From positions 4,862,501-4,926,500 of the forward strand of contig NZ_CP015405.2 in NCBI RefSeq assembly GCF_001689125.2: 64,000 nt of DNA. Direction: 5' to 3'. This document shows positions 42,807 through 52,238 of this stretch, piece after piece. The position numbers and the translations under genes are program-made. The notes beneath the pieces are model-generated. The model saw nothing but the letters and a program-made list of their open reading frames with translations. It ran no database searches and had not been told where the DNA came from. Source of the DNA: Blautia pseudococcoides. GTDB taxonomy: Bacteria > Bacillota > Clostridia > Lachnospirales > Lachnospiraceae. How positions within the stretch are numbered: position 1 is the first letter of the stretch; the number at the start of each line of letters is the position of its first letter.

Positions 42807-45425
42807 TTATTCTCCGTAATAAGCTTTCAGATAGATTTCTTTCATCTCAGACATCAGCGGATATCTGGGGTTGGCACCTGTACACTGGTCATTGAAGGCA
42901 TCTTCCACCATCTGGTCCAGGGTAGCAAGGAATGCTTTCTCATCTATGCCATATTCTCTGATCGTCCGCTTGATTCCAACTCTTTCTTTCAGTTTGGCAA
43001 TGGCCTCGATAAAATTGTCAAACACTTCATCATCGTTTTTGCCCTTGATGCCGATAAAACGTGCAACCTCGCAGTACCTCTCCTTTGCGTGAGGATAAGG
43101 GTACTGGGAGAAGGTTCCCATCTTAACCGGAGCCGGGTCAGCGTTGTAGCGCATTACCAGTTCGATCAGCAGGGAGTTGGCTATGCCGTGCTGTACATGA
43201 TGGTAAGCACCCAGCTTATGCGCCATGGAGTGGCAGATTCCCAGGAATGCATTGGCAAAAGCCATACCGGCCAGTGTGGAGGCATTTGCCATTTTCTCTC
43301 TTGCAACCGGGTCACCGGCGCCATTCTCGTATGCGGACGGCAGATAATCAAAGATAAGCTGTACCGCTTTCAGCGCAATACCATCGGTGTAATCGGTAGC
43401 CATAATGGAAGCGTATGCTTCTAAGGCATGGGTCAGGGCGTCAATACCGGAGGAGCTTGTCAGTCCCTTTGGCTGGCTCATCATGAAGTCCACATCTATG
43501 ATCGCCATGTTTGGCAGAAGTTCATAGTCTGCGATAGGCCATTTGGTACCGGTGGTCTTGTCCGTGATGATGGCAAAAGGTGTTACCTCGGAACCTGTAC
43601 CTGAAGATGTGGGAACAGATACCATCAGTGCCTTTTCTCCCATCTTGGGGAACTCATAGACTCGCTTGCGGATATCCATGAAGTCCATGGCTAAATCCTC
43701 AAAATCACATTCCGGGTGTTCATACATGAGCCACATGATTTTGGCAGCATCCATAGCGGAACCGCCGCCCAGGGCAATGATCACATCAGGGCCGAAGGCA
43801 TTTAACTGCTCCAGGCCTTTCTGCGCACACTGCAGAGTGGGGTCAGGTGTTACATCAAAGAAACAGCTGTACGGAATGCCCATCTCATCCAGTTTGTCTG
43901 TGATAGGTTTGGTATGGCCGTTCTGATACAGGAATGTATCGGTTACCAGGAAGGCTTTTTTCTTGCCGTATACGTGTTTCAGCTCATCGAGAGCAACCGG
44001 CAGACAGCCTTTTTTGAAATATACCTTTTCCGGGACTCTGAACCAAAGCATGTTCTCTCTCCTTTCGGCAACGGTTTTGGTATTCAGCAAGTGTTTGACA
44101 CCTACGTTCTCGGATACAGAGTTGCCGCCGTAGGAACCGCAGCCCAGGGTCAGGGACGGAGCCAGCTTGAAGTTGTAAAGGTCACCGATTCCTCCATGGG
44201 AGGATGGGGTGTTGACCAGGATACGGCAGGCCTTCATGCGGTCTGCGTGCTGTGCCATTTTCTCCGTCTGGGACGGATGAATATATAAGGATGCAGTATG
44301 TCCATAGCCGCCGTCTTTGATTAACTGGTCAGCCATGTCTAGTGCTGTATCAAAGTCCTTTGCTTTATAGAGGGCAAGGACAGGGGATAATTTCTCATGC
44401 GCAAATGGTTCTGAGATATCCACGGAAGTTACCTCGCCGATGAGGATTTTCGTCTCTTTGGGGACAATTACGCCTGCCATCTCTGCAATGACTGCTGCAG
44501 GCTGGCCTACGATCTTAGGATTGACGGTACCGGCTTCTGTCAGGATGATCTTGCGTACCTTGTCAAGGTCTGTCTTGTTTAACACATGGCAGCCCCTCTT
44601 TATAAATTCCTTTTTCACATCATCGTAGATATCTGCCACTGCAGTAACGGACTGCTCAGAAGCACAGATCATGCCGTTGTCAAAGGTCTTGGAATGGATA
44701 ACAGAATATACCGCCGTAGGTACATCACAGGAGCTGTCCATAATAACAGGGACATTACCGGGACCAACACCGATCGCCGGTTTCCCGGAGGAGTACGCGG
44801 CTTTGACCATTCCGGGGCCGCCTGTTGCCAGGATAACATCCACGGATTTCATCAGTTCGTTGGAAAGCTCAATGGTGGGCTCTTCAACCCAGCCGATAAT
44901 ACCTTCCGGCGCGCCTGCTTTCACTGCGGCATCCAGTACGATCTTCGCTGCTTCGATGGTACATTTTTTAGCTCTCGGATGAGGACTGATGATGATGGCA
45001 TTTCTTGTTTTCAGACAGATCAGGCATTTGAAGATGGCTGTGGATGTGGGGTTGGTGGTGGGGATGACCGCACCCACGATGCCCACCGGTTCAGCGATCT
45101 TTTTAATGCCGTATGAGGTGTCCTGTTCCACCACACCGCAGGTCTTAACACGTTTGTATGTGTTATAAGTATACTCGGCTGCGTAATGGTTCTTGATAAC
45201 TTTGTCCTCCACAATGCCCATTCCGGTCTCGGCGACAGCCAGCTTTGCCAGCGGAATACGCTGTTTGTTGGCTGCCATGGCTGCCTCGAAGAAAATCCTG
45301 TCTACCTGCTCTTGTGTGAAGGCGGAAAACTTTCTCTGTGCTTCTCTCATGGAAGCGATTTTTTCCTGCAGTGCTTCCACGCTGTTGACGGGTTCCGGGG
45401 CTTTGTTCTCTGGATTTTTTGCCAT
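42807..45425 (-). CDS. adhE: Bifunctional aldehyde-alcohol dehydrogenase AdhE
   Basis: An 872-residue fusion that reduces acetyl-CoA to acetaldehyde and then ethanol with NADH. The aldehyde dehydrogenase half (about 1-445) has the catalytic Cys in NGMICASEQSV. The iron-dependent alcohol dehydrogenase half (about 455-872) has GGGSAMDAAK and the iron ligands in HSMAHKLGAYHHVQHG. Such enzymes form spirosomes. It is the main ethanol route in mixed-acid fermenters. It has an AAGGAGGA box and its own promoter. A dead 3' copy lies just downstream. Confidence 0.97.
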   Translation of the reverse strand: MAKNPENKAPEPVNSVEALQEKIASMREAQRKFSAFTQEQVDRIFFEAAMAANKQRIPLAKLAVAETGMGIVEDKVIKNHYAAEYTYNTYKRVKTCGVVEQDTSYGIKKIAEPVGIVGAVIPTTNPTSTAIFKCLICLKTRNAIIISPHPRAKKCTIEAAKIVLDAAVKAGAPEGIIGWVEEPTIELSNELMKSVDVILATGGPGMVKAAYSSGKPAIGVGPGNVPVIMDSSCDVPTAVYSVIHSKTFDNGMICASEQSVTAVADIYDDVKKEFIKRGCHVLNKTDLDKVRKIILTEAGTVNPKIVGQPAAVIAEMAGVIVPKETKILIGEVTSVDISEPFAHEKLSPVLALYKAKDFDTALDMADQLIKDGGYGHTASLYIHPSQTEKMAQHADRMKACRILVNTPSSHGGIGDLYNFKLAPSLTLGCGSYGGNSVSENVGVKHLLNTKTVAERRENMLWFRVPEKVYFKKGCLPVALDELKHVYGKKKAFLVTDTFLYQNGHTKPITDKLDEMGIPYSCFFDVTPDPTLQCAQKGLEQLNAFGPDVIIALGGGSAMDAAKIMWLMYEHPECDFEDLAMDFMDIRKRVYEFPKMGEKALMVSVPTSSGTGSEVTPFAIITDKTTGTKWPIADYELLPNMAIIDVDFMMSQPKGLTSSSGIDALTHALEAYASIMATDYTDGIALKAVQLIFDYLPSAYENGAGDPVAREKMANASTLAGMAFANAFLGICHSMAHKLGAYHHVQHGIANSLLIELVMRYNADPAPVKMGTFSQYPYPHAKERYCEVARFIGIKGKNDDEVFDNFIEAIAKLKERVGIKRTIREYGIDEKAFLATLDQMVEDAFNDQCTGANPRYPLMSEMKEIYLKAYYGE

Positions 45426-45517
45426 AGAAATCCTCCTTAAAAATTTTTGGGTTTGAGCCCTTACTCAATTGAAGTACTTGAAATTTTTATGTTCCGTCTT
45501 ATCGGTTGGTATAAATT

Positions 45518-45546
45518 ATTTTACCATAAAATGGATGGAAAAACAA
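45518..45546 (-). promoter_or_regulatory. Promoter of adhE
   Basis: Minus strand: TTGTTT (45546-45541), a 17-bp spacer ending in TGG and TAAAAT (45523-45518), an extended -10 form. The leader is about 85 bases. No clear Rex palindrome was found. The TGGTA...TACCA pair (45508-45527) overlaps the -10 region and could be an operator. Confidence 0.65.
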
Positions 45547-45624
45547 CAAAAACCAATAAATATTTTGTATAAATTATTAAAAGTCAGAATATTGCAGAAT
45601 ATTCTGAAAAATACAGACAAAAGA

Positions 45625-45657
45625 ATGCCGCTATACCAAAGACGGTATAACGGCATC
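45625..45657 (-). terminator. Terminator of typA
   Basis: Minus strand arms ATGCCGTTATACC and GGTATAGCGGCAT with one mismatch, then TCTTTTG, directly after the typA stop. Confidence 0.8.
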
Positions 45658-45665
45658 TGCATTTA

Positions 45666-47495
45666 TTATTTTTTATACCCTTCACGTTTACGGAGGCGGG
45701 CGTCCAGAATTTTCTTGCGGATCCTGAGGGACTTAGGGGTCACTTCAAGCAGTTCATCTGTGTCAATGAACTCCAGCGCCTGCTCCAGGCTGAGAACCTT
45801 TGGCGGAGTGAGCTTCTGGGCTTCATCAGCGGAGGAGGAGCGTGTATTGGTCAGATGTTTGGTCTTACATACATTCAGCTCAATATCTTCCGGTTTGGCG
45901 CTCTCGCCGATCACCATACCGCTGTACACTTTCTCGCCGGCGCTGACAAAAAGTGTACCTCTGTCCTGGGCGGAGAAGAGGCCGTAGGTTACGGTCTCAC
46001 CTGCCTCAAAGGCGATCAAAGAACCAAGCTTGCGGTAGAACATATCACCTTTGTACGGAGCGTAGCCGTCGAAGGCAGTGTTTATGATTCCGGTACCCTT
46101 TGTGGAGGTAAGGAAATCGCCGCGGAAACCGATAAGTCCTCTGGAAGGGATATGGTATTCCAGACGCACGGTTCCGTCACTTGACGGGCTCATGCCCTGC
46201 AGTTCACCTTTACGCTCATTTAATTTATTAATGATGGTTCCTGAGAATTCTTCCGGTACATCTATATAGGCGATCTCTACAGGTTCCATTTTCTTGCCGC
46301 GCTCATCTTCGTGATAGATGACTTCCGCTTTGCTGACTGCGAACTCGTAGCCTTCCCGGCGCATATTTTCAATCAATACGGAGAGATGAAGCTCACCCCT
46401 TCCGGATACTTTAAAGCAGTCTGTGCTCTCCGTATCTTCCACGCGGAGACTCACGTCAGTATTCAGCTCACGCATCAGGCGCTCCCTTAAATGGCGGGAG
46501 GTGATGAATTTACCTTCCTGACCTGCCAGCGGGCTGTCGTTTACCAGGAAATTCATGGAGATGGTGGGCTCTGATATTTTCTGGAAAGGAATGGCTTCCG
46601 GATTGTCCGGTGAGCAGAGGGTATCACCGATATGGATGTCCGCAATACCCGATATGGCTACAATGGAACCAAAGCCTGCTTCTTTTACCTCTACTTTTCC
46701 GAGTCCGTCGAATTCATAGAGTTTGCTGATCTTAACTTTTTTCTTTTTATCCGGGTCATGATGGTTCAGAAGGAGCACTTCCTGGTTTACGGAGATGGAA
46801 CCGTTCTCCACCTTGCCCACACCAATACGTCCTACATATTCATTGTAGTCAATGGTGCTGATAAGAACCTGTGTGCCTGCTTCCGGGTCACCTTCCGGAG
46901 CAGGGATGTATTTGAGAATGGTCTCAAATAAAGGCTCCATATTCTCCGGTGAATCAGATAAGTCCAGAACTGCATGGCCTGCCTTGGCGGAGGCGTACAG
47001 GAACGGACAGTCAAGCTGGTCATCAGAGGCATCCAGATCCATAAGGAGTTCCAGCACCTCGTCGATCACCTCATCGGGACGTGCTTCCGGGCGATCGATC
47101 TTATTGATACATACAATAACATGCAGGTCAAGCTCCAGGGCTTTTTTCAGCACGAATTTGGTCTGGGGCATAGCGCCCTCGAAGGCATCCACCAGCAGGA
47201 TGACGCCGTTCACCATTTTCAGGACACGCTCCACTTCGCCGCCGAAATCTGCATGGCCTGGTGTATCTATGATATTGATTTTTGTATCCTTATAGTAAAT
47301 TGCTGTATTTTTAGAAAGTATTGTGATACCGCGCTCGCGTTCAATATCATTGGAGTCCATAACGCGTTCCTGGACTTCCTGGTTTTCGCGGAAGACACCG
47401 CTCTGTTTCAGAAGCTGATCCACGAGAGTCGTTTTGCCGTGGTCAACATGGGCAATGATTGCTACGTTTCTGATGTTTTCTCTTTTCGTTTTCAT
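45666..47495 (-). CDS. typA: Translational GTPase TypA/BipA
   Basis: A 609-residue ribosome-associated GTPase, the usual length. G1 is AHVDHGKTTL, G3 DTPGHADFGGEV and G4 NKIDRP. EF-G-like domains III and V and the TypA-specific C-terminal domain follow (GLFSAQDRGTLFVSAGEKVY). It aids 50S assembly and translation under stress or cold. The start at 47495 is preceded by GAGGTT; in-frame extension upstream lacks conservation. Single-gene unit with its own promoter and terminator. Confidence 0.96.
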   Translation of the reverse strand: MKTKRENIRNVAIIAHVDHGKTTLVDQLLKQSGVFRENQEVQERVMDSNDIERERGITILSKNTAIYYKDTKINIIDTPGHADFGGEVERVLKMVNGVILLVDAFEGAMPQTKFVLKKALELDLHVIVCINKIDRPEARPDEVIDEVLELLMDLDASDDQLDCPFLYASAKAGHAVLDLSDSPENMEPLFETILKYIPAPEGDPEAGTQVLISTIDYNEYVGRIGVGKVENGSISVNQEVLLLNHHDPDKKKKVKISKLYEFDGLGKVEVKEAGFGSIVAISGIADIHIGDTLCSPDNPEAIPFQKISEPTISMNFLVNDSPLAGQEGKFITSRHLRERLMRELNTDVSLRVEDTESTDCFKVSGRGELHLSVLIENMRREGYEFAVSKAEVIYHEDERGKKMEPVEIAYIDVPEEFSGTIINKLNERKGELQGMSPSSDGTVRLEYHIPSRGLIGFRGDFLTSTKGTGIINTAFDGYAPYKGDMFYRKLGSLIAFEAGETVTYGLFSAQDRGTLFVSAGEKVYSGMVIGESAKPEDIELNVCKTKHLTNTRSSSADEAQKLTPPKVLSLEQALEFIDTDELLEVTPKSLRIRKKILDARLRKREGYKK

Positions 47496-47549
47496 AAATA
47501 ACCTCTTTTCTAATGGAAAAACCGCATTTTTACGGCTAAATCCAGTCAC

Positions 47550-47577
47550 ATTCTATCACACTTATGAGTAAATACAA
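47550..47577 (-). promoter_or_regulatory. Promoter of typA
   Basis: Minus strand: TTGTAT (47577-47572), a 16-bp spacer and TAGAAT (47555-47550), about 55 bp before the start codon. Confidence 0.6.
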
Positions 47578-47692
47578 AGTGGAAATAAATATTTTTTTCA
47601 AAAAAATGAAAAAAAGTTGTTCTAAAAAAAGTATGACCAGAATAAATATGATATAGACAAAATACAAGTCAGAGGAAGGGGTAAATAATTCA

Positions 47693-48328
47693 ATGGCAGA
47701 TAAAATAATTGAAAACAATCAGGTATCCATCATGGGAGCCATCGCATCAGAGTTTGAGAAAAGTCACGAGGTATACGGAGAAGGATTCTACATGGTGGAT
47801 GTGCTGGTAAAGCGTCTCAGCGGTTCCGAGGACAGAATACCGCTCATGGTTTCCGAGAGGCTGGTGGATGTGACACAGAGCTATATCGGCGAGTACATAC
47901 AAGTGCAGGGGCAGTTCCGCTCCTACAACAGACATGAGGAGAAGAAAAACCGTCTGGTTCTCTCTGTGTTTGTGCGGGAACTTACATTTGTGGAGGAGGA
48001 AGACGAATCCATAGAGACAAATCTTATCGAATTGAATGGATATATCTGTAAGCCGCCGGTCCATCGTATGACGCCGCTGGGCAGGGAGATCGCAGATATC
48101 CTGCTGGCTGTGAACAGGCCTTATGGAAAATCCGACTACATACCGTGCATCTGCTGGGGCAGAAACGCCAATTTTGCCAAATCTTTCGAGGTGGGCGGAC
48201 GCCTGCATATCTGGGGCAGGATCCAGAGCAGGGAATATATTAAGAAGCTGAGTGAGACAGACACTGAAAAAAGGATCGCATACGAGGTATCTGTAAGCAA
48301 GCTGGAATATGGAGAGACATACAGCTAA
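47693..48328 (+). CDS. SSB-like protein with two OB-folds
   Basis: A 211-residue acidic protein. Residues 10-100 and 105-205 each look like an OB-fold of the single-stranded DNA-binding family (NQVSIMGAIASEFEKSHEVYG and NLIELNGYICKPPVHRMTPL-type openings; DYIPCICWGRNANFAKSF is typical of SSB). The acidic C-terminal tip of true SSB is missing, so it may be a specialised or phage-derived paralogue. It stands alone with an AGGAAGGGG box. Confidence 0.75.
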   Translation: MADKIIENNQVSIMGAIASEFEKSHEVYGEGFYMVDVLVKRLSGSEDRIPLMVSERLVDVTQSYIGEYIQVQGQFRSYNRHEEKKNRLVLSVFVRELTFVEEEDESIETNLIELNGYICKPPVHRMTPLGREIADILLAVNRPYGKSDYIPCICWGRNANFAKSFEVGGRLHIWGRIQSREYIKKLSETDTEKRIAYEVSVSKLEYGETYS

Positions 48329-48354
48329 ATGAGATGAAGCCTGAGATTCCAATA

Positions 48355-48383
48355 TTGCATTATTTGGCCATGTGTAGTAATAT
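48355..48383 (+). promoter_or_regulatory. Promoter of the CobO-like gene
   Basis: TTGCAT (48355-48360), a 17-bp spacer and TAATAT (48378-48383), 50 bp ahead of the gene. Confidence 0.5.
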
Positions 48384-48433
48384 ATACACAACTCTTAAAT
48401 AAAGCGTCATAGAATCCGCAAGAGGTGTAATGT

Positions 48434-48922
48434 ATGGAAAATGAAGGATTAGTGCAGATATACTGTGGACCTGGCAAGGGCAAGACCAGTGTGGCGATCG
48501 GGCAGGCGATACGTGCTGTGGGTCATGGGAAGACTGCAATTGTCATCCAGTGCCTGAAAGGAAGAGCAACTTCCGAGCTGGATTACCTGTCTGTTCTGGA
48601 ACCGAATGTAAGGCTGTTCCGATTTGAGAAAAAGGATAAGTATTACGAAGATCTGAGTGATGAGGAGAAGCAGGAAGAAAACTGCAATATCAGGAATGGT
48701 CTTAACTACGCCAGAAAGGTATTGGTTACACAGGAATGTGACATGCTGATTCTGGACGAAATTCTGGGAGCGGTGGAGTTCGGGATCATAACCGAGGAAG
48801 AGGTTGAGGAACTGATCCGGACGAAGGATGAGGAGACTGAGCTGATTCTGACCGGTAATGTGGTGCCCGTGCGTCTGAGGGAGGCAGCCGACAGGGTTGT
48901 TTCTCTGGAGGTTATAAAATAA
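48434..48922 (+). CDS. CobO/BtuR-like corrinoid adenosyltransferase
   Basis: A 162-residue P-loop protein of the CobA/CobO/BtuR family. The ATP loop is GPGKGKTSVAIG and further family marks are VIQCLKGR and MLILDEILGAVEFG. Its role would be transfer of the adenosyl group to cob(I)alamin precursors. No other cobalamin gene is near, and Clostridia often carry a short version of this family beside dapA, so the exact substrate is uncertain. RBS AGAGGTG. Confidence 0.82.
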   Translation: MENEGLVQIYCGPGKGKTSVAIGQAIRAVGHGKTAIVIQCLKGRATSELDYLSVLEPNVRLFRFEKKDKYYEDLSDEEKQEENCNIRNGLNYARKVLVTQECDMLILDEILGAVEFGIITEEEVEELIRTKDEETELILTGNVVPVRLREAADRVVSLEVIK

Positions 48923-48998
48923 AGGCTGTACAAACAGCCGAAAAGTTGCTGATAACACAGGAAGAAAAAGCAGTATTGCAGACATAAGGAGGAGAAAA

Positions 48999-49889
48999 AT
49001 GGCTATTTTTACAGGTGCAGGTGTTGCGATCGTTACACCCATGAAAGAAAATGGTGACGTAAATTTTGAAAAACTGGGAGAAATTCTGGAGGAACAGATT
49101 AAGGAGGGTACAGATTCCATCGTGATCTGCGGAACCACAGGAGAGTCTTCCACGCTCACCCATGAAGAACATCTGGAGACCATTAAGTACACAATTGACA
49201 AAGTGAATAAGAGGATCCCGGTCATCGCCGGAACCGGCTCGAACTGTACGGAGACAGCGATCTACTTATCCACAGAGGCGGAAAAGTATGGTGCAGACGG
49301 AGTTCTCCTTGTAACTCCTTACTATAATAAGGCTACTCAGAAGGGCCTCATCGAACATTACACAAAAATTGCTGAGTCTATTAGAATTCCGGTGATCCTC
49401 TACAATGTGCCAAGCCGCACGGGGATTAATATCCAGCCTAAGACGGTTGCATATTTAGTGGAGCATGTGGAGAACATTGTTGGTATCAAGGAAGCTTCCG
49501 GGGACATTGCACAGGTAGCGGAGATGGCTGCTCTGACCAAAGGAAAGCTTGATATCTATTCCGGAAATGACAACCAGATCGTACCGCTTATGTCTTTGGG
49601 CGGAAAAGGTGTGATCTCTGTGCTCTCCAACGTTGCGCCGAGATACACCCATGATATGGTAGAAAAATATTTGAACGGGGATGTAAAAGAAAGCTGTGAC
49701 ATGCAGTTAAATGCCATGCCTCTGATCAACGCCCTGTTCCTGGAAGTTAATCCGATTCCTGTAAAAGCTGCCATGAACCTGATGGGCATGGAGGTAGGTC
49801 CGCTCCGTTCCCCGCTCACAGAGATGGAAGAGGCAGGCAGGGAAAAGCTGAAAGAGGAAATGGTAAAATTCGGCCTGAAGCTGGCATAA
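48999..49889 (+). CDS. dapA: 4-hydroxy-tetrahydrodipicolinate synthase DapA
   Basis: A 296-residue aldolase of lysine and diaminopimelate synthesis joining pyruvate with aspartate semialdehyde. It shows GTTGESSTL, the Tyr of LYNVPSRTG and the Schiff-base Lys of VGIKEASGD. AAGGAGGAG box. It is followed 130 bp later by dapB, the next enzyme of the pathway; no terminator is seen between, so cotranscription is likely. Confidence 0.97.
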   Translation: MAIFTGAGVAIVTPMKENGDVNFEKLGEILEEQIKEGTDSIVICGTTGESSTLTHEEHLETIKYTIDKVNKRIPVIAGTGSNCTETAIYLSTEAEKYGADGVLLVTPYYNKATQKGLIEHYTKIAESIRIPVILYNVPSRTGINIQPKTVAYLVEHVENIVGIKEASGDIAQVAEMAALTKGKLDIYSGNDNQIVPLMSLGGKGVISVLSNVAPRYTHDMVEKYLNGDVKESCDMQLNAMPLINALFLEVNPIPVKAAMNLMGMEVGPLRSPLTEMEEAGREKLKEEMVKFGLKLA

Positions 49890-50019
49890 TACCAGCCATA
49901 TCCGTTTTATAAGACCGCCTTTGGTGATGGAGCTTGTGATAGCAAATTTTATTTTTTGGTACAGACTGTGCAGCAAATGTACAGCCCTGTACGGAACAGC
50001 TATGAAAGAGGTACAAAAG

Positions 50020-50778
50020 ATGATTAGAATAATTATGAGCGGCTGCAACGGTCATATGGGGCAGGTCATATGCGGACTTGTGAAAGATGACCCGGAGGCT
50101 TGTATTGTGGCGGGCATAGATCTTGTTGATAACCGTGACAACGGATATCCGGTGTTCACCAATATAAATGACTGTGATGTGCAGGCAGATGCGATGATTG
50201 ATTTTTCATCTGCAAAAGCCACAGAATCTGTATTGGCCTATTGTACGGCAAAGAAGCTGCCTCTGGTCCTGTGCACAACAGGGCTTAGTGAGGAGCAGCT
50301 TGCGCATGTGGCAGAGGCATCCAAGAGTACAGCAGTGCTGCGCTCCGCCAATATGTCCCTGGGGATCAATACACTTCTGAAGCTGGTGCAGGAGGCTGCA
50401 AAGGTTCTGGCCCAGGCAGGCTTTGACATGGAGATCGTTGAAAAGCACCACAACCAGAAGGTGGATGCGCCCAGCGGTACGGCCCTGGCTTTGGCGGACA
50501 GCTTGAATGAAGCCATGGACAACCGATATCACTATGTCTATGACAGAAGCCAGACCCGTGAGAAGCGTGATGCCAAGGAAATCGGCCTGTCTGCTGTCCG
50601 CGGGGGAAGCATTGTGGGAGAACATGAAGTGATTTTCGCAGGTCCGGACGAGGTGATCGAATTCAAGCACACCGCGTACTCGAAAGCCGTATTCGGCAAA
50701 GGTGCTGTGGAGGCTGCCAAATTTCTGAAGGGTAAAGGCCCGGGCATGTACAATATGAGCAATGTTATCAATGGCTGA
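50020..50778 (+). CDS. dapB: 4-hydroxy-tetrahydrodipicolinate reductase DapB
   Basis: A 252-residue reductase acting after DapA. The dinucleotide fold opens with GCNGHMG, and the active site contains EKHHNQKVDAPSGTAL with catalytic His and Lys. A further domain mark is GEHEVIFAG. The start at 50020 is chosen for the AGAGG box and because the Rossmann motif must lie at the N-terminus; an earlier ATG at 49921 gives an unrelated 33-residue extension. Confidence 0.97.
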   Translation: MIRIIMSGCNGHMGQVICGLVKDDPEACIVAGIDLVDNRDNGYPVFTNINDCDVQADAMIDFSSAKATESVLAYCTAKKLPLVLCTTGLSEEQLAHVAEASKSTAVLRSANMSLGINTLLKLVQEAAKVLAQAGFDMEIVEKHHNQKVDAPSGTALALADSLNEAMDNRYHYVYDRSQTREKRDAKEIGLSAVRGGSIVGEHEVIFAGPDEVIEFKHTAYSKAVFGKGAVEAAKFLKGKGPGMYNMSNVING

Positions 50779-50842
50779 TCACTAACGGGAAGTGCGCAGT
50801 GCGGGCTTTATACTGTTATGTAAAAATTTAAAATTTATTTTT

Positions 50843-50892
50843 AAACCGCCGTAAGACTGTGTAGATGCAGTGTTGTTTTACGGCGGTTTTTC
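50843..50892 (+). terminator. Terminator after dapB
   Basis: Perfect 12-bp arms AAACCGCCGTAA/TTACGGCGGTTT with a 23-base loop, then TTCC. Confidence 0.85.
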
Positions 50893-51017
50893 CATTTTAT
50901 CCGGCATATCTGCCCATACATAAAATCTTACGGAAACGCACATATTAATCGTGACAGTAAAAGTGCCAATAAAGTGCCTTTTATCGTTAAGTACAAAGAG
51001 GAAAAGGAGAAACGACC

Positions 51018-51476
51018 ATGCGTAAGATGAAGAAACTTTTATTAAGTGTCCTTCTGGCCGGTGTACTGTGCGTGACAGCCGGATGCGGTGCCACAGATAA
51101 TGGTGACAACAATGCAGCAACAGAGGACAACAAAGCCGGTGACAACAAAGCCGGTGACAACAAAGCTGGTGACAACAAGGCGAATGATAACAAGAATGGG
51201 GCAAATGACGCCAACACTACTGACAGGAACAATGAGAATCCTGCAACAGATAACGGCGCAGCCAATGACACAGGTACAGGAAGCGGAGAAGCCGGCACAG
51301 GCGACGGCATGGTAGGTGACCTTGGTGAAGACATCAAAGACGGTGTGGAAGACCTGGGCGATGATGTGAAAAGAGGAGCAGAGGATGTAGGCGACGCAGT
51401 GGAAAATAACGCTGACAATGCCACAGACAACAATGCCAATAACAATAACAACAATACTACCACAAATACTCCGTAA
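51018..51476 (+). CDS. Repeat-rich Asn/Asp lipoprotein
   Basis: A 152-residue lipoprotein (lipobox TAGC near residue 22) with no globular core. A tandem 15-bp repeat at about 51125-51195 encodes AGDNK units. A short amphipathic stretch (EDIKDGVEDLGDDVKRGAED) and an Asn/Thr-rich tail follow. RBS AAAAGGAG. It has no recognisable enzyme or binding domain. The middle stretch resembles the YtxH/CsbD-like helical repeats in feel only. Function unknown; the repeat could vary between strains. Confidence 0.75.
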   Translation: MRKMKKLLLSVLLAGVLCVTAGCGATDNGDNNAATEDNKAGDNKAGDNKAGDNKANDNKNGANDANTTDRNNENPATDNGAANDTGTGSGEAGTGDGMVGDLGEDIKDGVEDLGDDVKRGAEDVGDAVENNADNATDNNANNNNNNTTTNTP

Positions 51477-51487
51477 TTTCTGTATGC

Positions 51488-51518
51488 GGCAGATACACCA
51501 GGAAACCGGGTATCTGCC
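51488..51518 (+). terminator. Hairpin after the repeat lipoprotein gene
   Basis: Perfect 9-bp arms GGCAGATAC/GTATCTGCC with a 13-base loop but no T-tract; a weak terminator or mRNA-stabilising hairpin. Confidence 0.45.
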
Positions 51519-51598
51519 ACTACATATAGTGTATTGCAAAGTAAGGAAACAATACTCTATACAAAAAACTTATAATAGTTAAAATTTTCTAAAAACTG

Positions 51599-51627
51599 TT
51601 GAACAAACGCAGGAATATTGATATAAT
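51599..51627 (+). promoter_or_regulatory. Promoter of hpf
   Basis: TTGAAC (51599-51604), exactly 17 bp, then TATAAT (51622-51627) in extended TGATATAAT form. A strong housekeeping promoter about 52 bases before the Shine-Dalgarno box. Confidence 0.85.
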
Positions 51628-51685
51628 AAGAATACATTACAGGAGTAAACAACCTGTAAAATACACGTTAAAGGGGTTGGACATC

Positions 51686-52225
51686 ATGAAGTTTATTATA
51701 AGCGGAAGAAACATTGATATTACGGACGGATTAAGAAGTGCGGTAGAGGACAAGCTTGGAAAGCTGGAAAAATTCTTCACAGATGACACCGAGATACATG
51801 TAACACTGAGCGTAGAAAAAGAACGTCAGAAAATTGAGGTGACCATTCCGGTAAAAGGTAATATCATCCGCTCTGAACAGGTGAGTAACGATATGTATGT
51901 CTCCATCGACCTGGTAGAAGAGATCATCGAAAGACAGTTACGAAAATATAGGAAAAAAATCATCGACAAAAAACAGAACGCAGGGACCTTCCAGCAGGCA
52001 TTTATGGAGAAGGACTTTGAAGATGAGAATACCAACGAGATCAAGATCATCCGTACCAAGAAATTCGGATTCAAACCTATGTATCCAGAAGATGCATGTG
52101 TACAGATGGAACTGTTAGGACACAACTTTTTCGTTTTCCTGAATGCTGAGACGGAAGAAGTGAATGTTGTTTATAAGAGAAAGGGAAATACTTACGGGCT
52201 GATCGAGCCGGATTTTAATGAATAA
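51686..52225 (+). CDS. hpf: Long-form ribosome hibernation promoting factor
   Basis: A 179-residue protein: N-terminal ribosome-binding beta-alpha domain (1-100, MKFIISGRNIDITDGLRSAV) and C-terminal dimerisation domain (about 120-179, FGFKPMYPEDACVQMELLGH). The long form joins 70S ribosomes into inactive 100S dimers in stationary phase. The start at 51686 follows AAAGGGG; a TTG at 51599 is the -35 box itself and cannot be translated. Confidence 0.95.
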   Translation: MKFIISGRNIDITDGLRSAVEDKLGKLEKFFTDDTEIHVTLSVEKERQKIEVTIPVKGNIIRSEQVSNDMYVSIDLVEEIIERQLRKYRKKIIDKKQNAGTFQQAFMEKDFEDENTNEIKIIRTKKFGFKPMYPEDACVQMELLGHNFFVFLNAETEEVNVVYKRKGNTYGLIEPDFNE

Positions 52226-52238
52226 GAAAAATAAGAGT

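Noticed and set aside
42807..45425. Long open frames on the plus strand opposite adhE (for example 44586-45116)
   Set aside because: They run antisense to a fully conserved enzyme, have no ribosome binding sites and no recognisable domains; they are mirror images of adhE codon use.
45426..45665. Rex operator ahead of adhE
   Set aside because: No TTGTGAA-type palindrome could be found; only a short TGGTA/TACCA pair is present.
50987..51520. A 177-codon minus-strand frame opposite the repeat lipoprotein
   Set aside because: It is low-complexity Ser/Pro/Ala-Leu sequence caused by the repeats on the other strand; no start signal.
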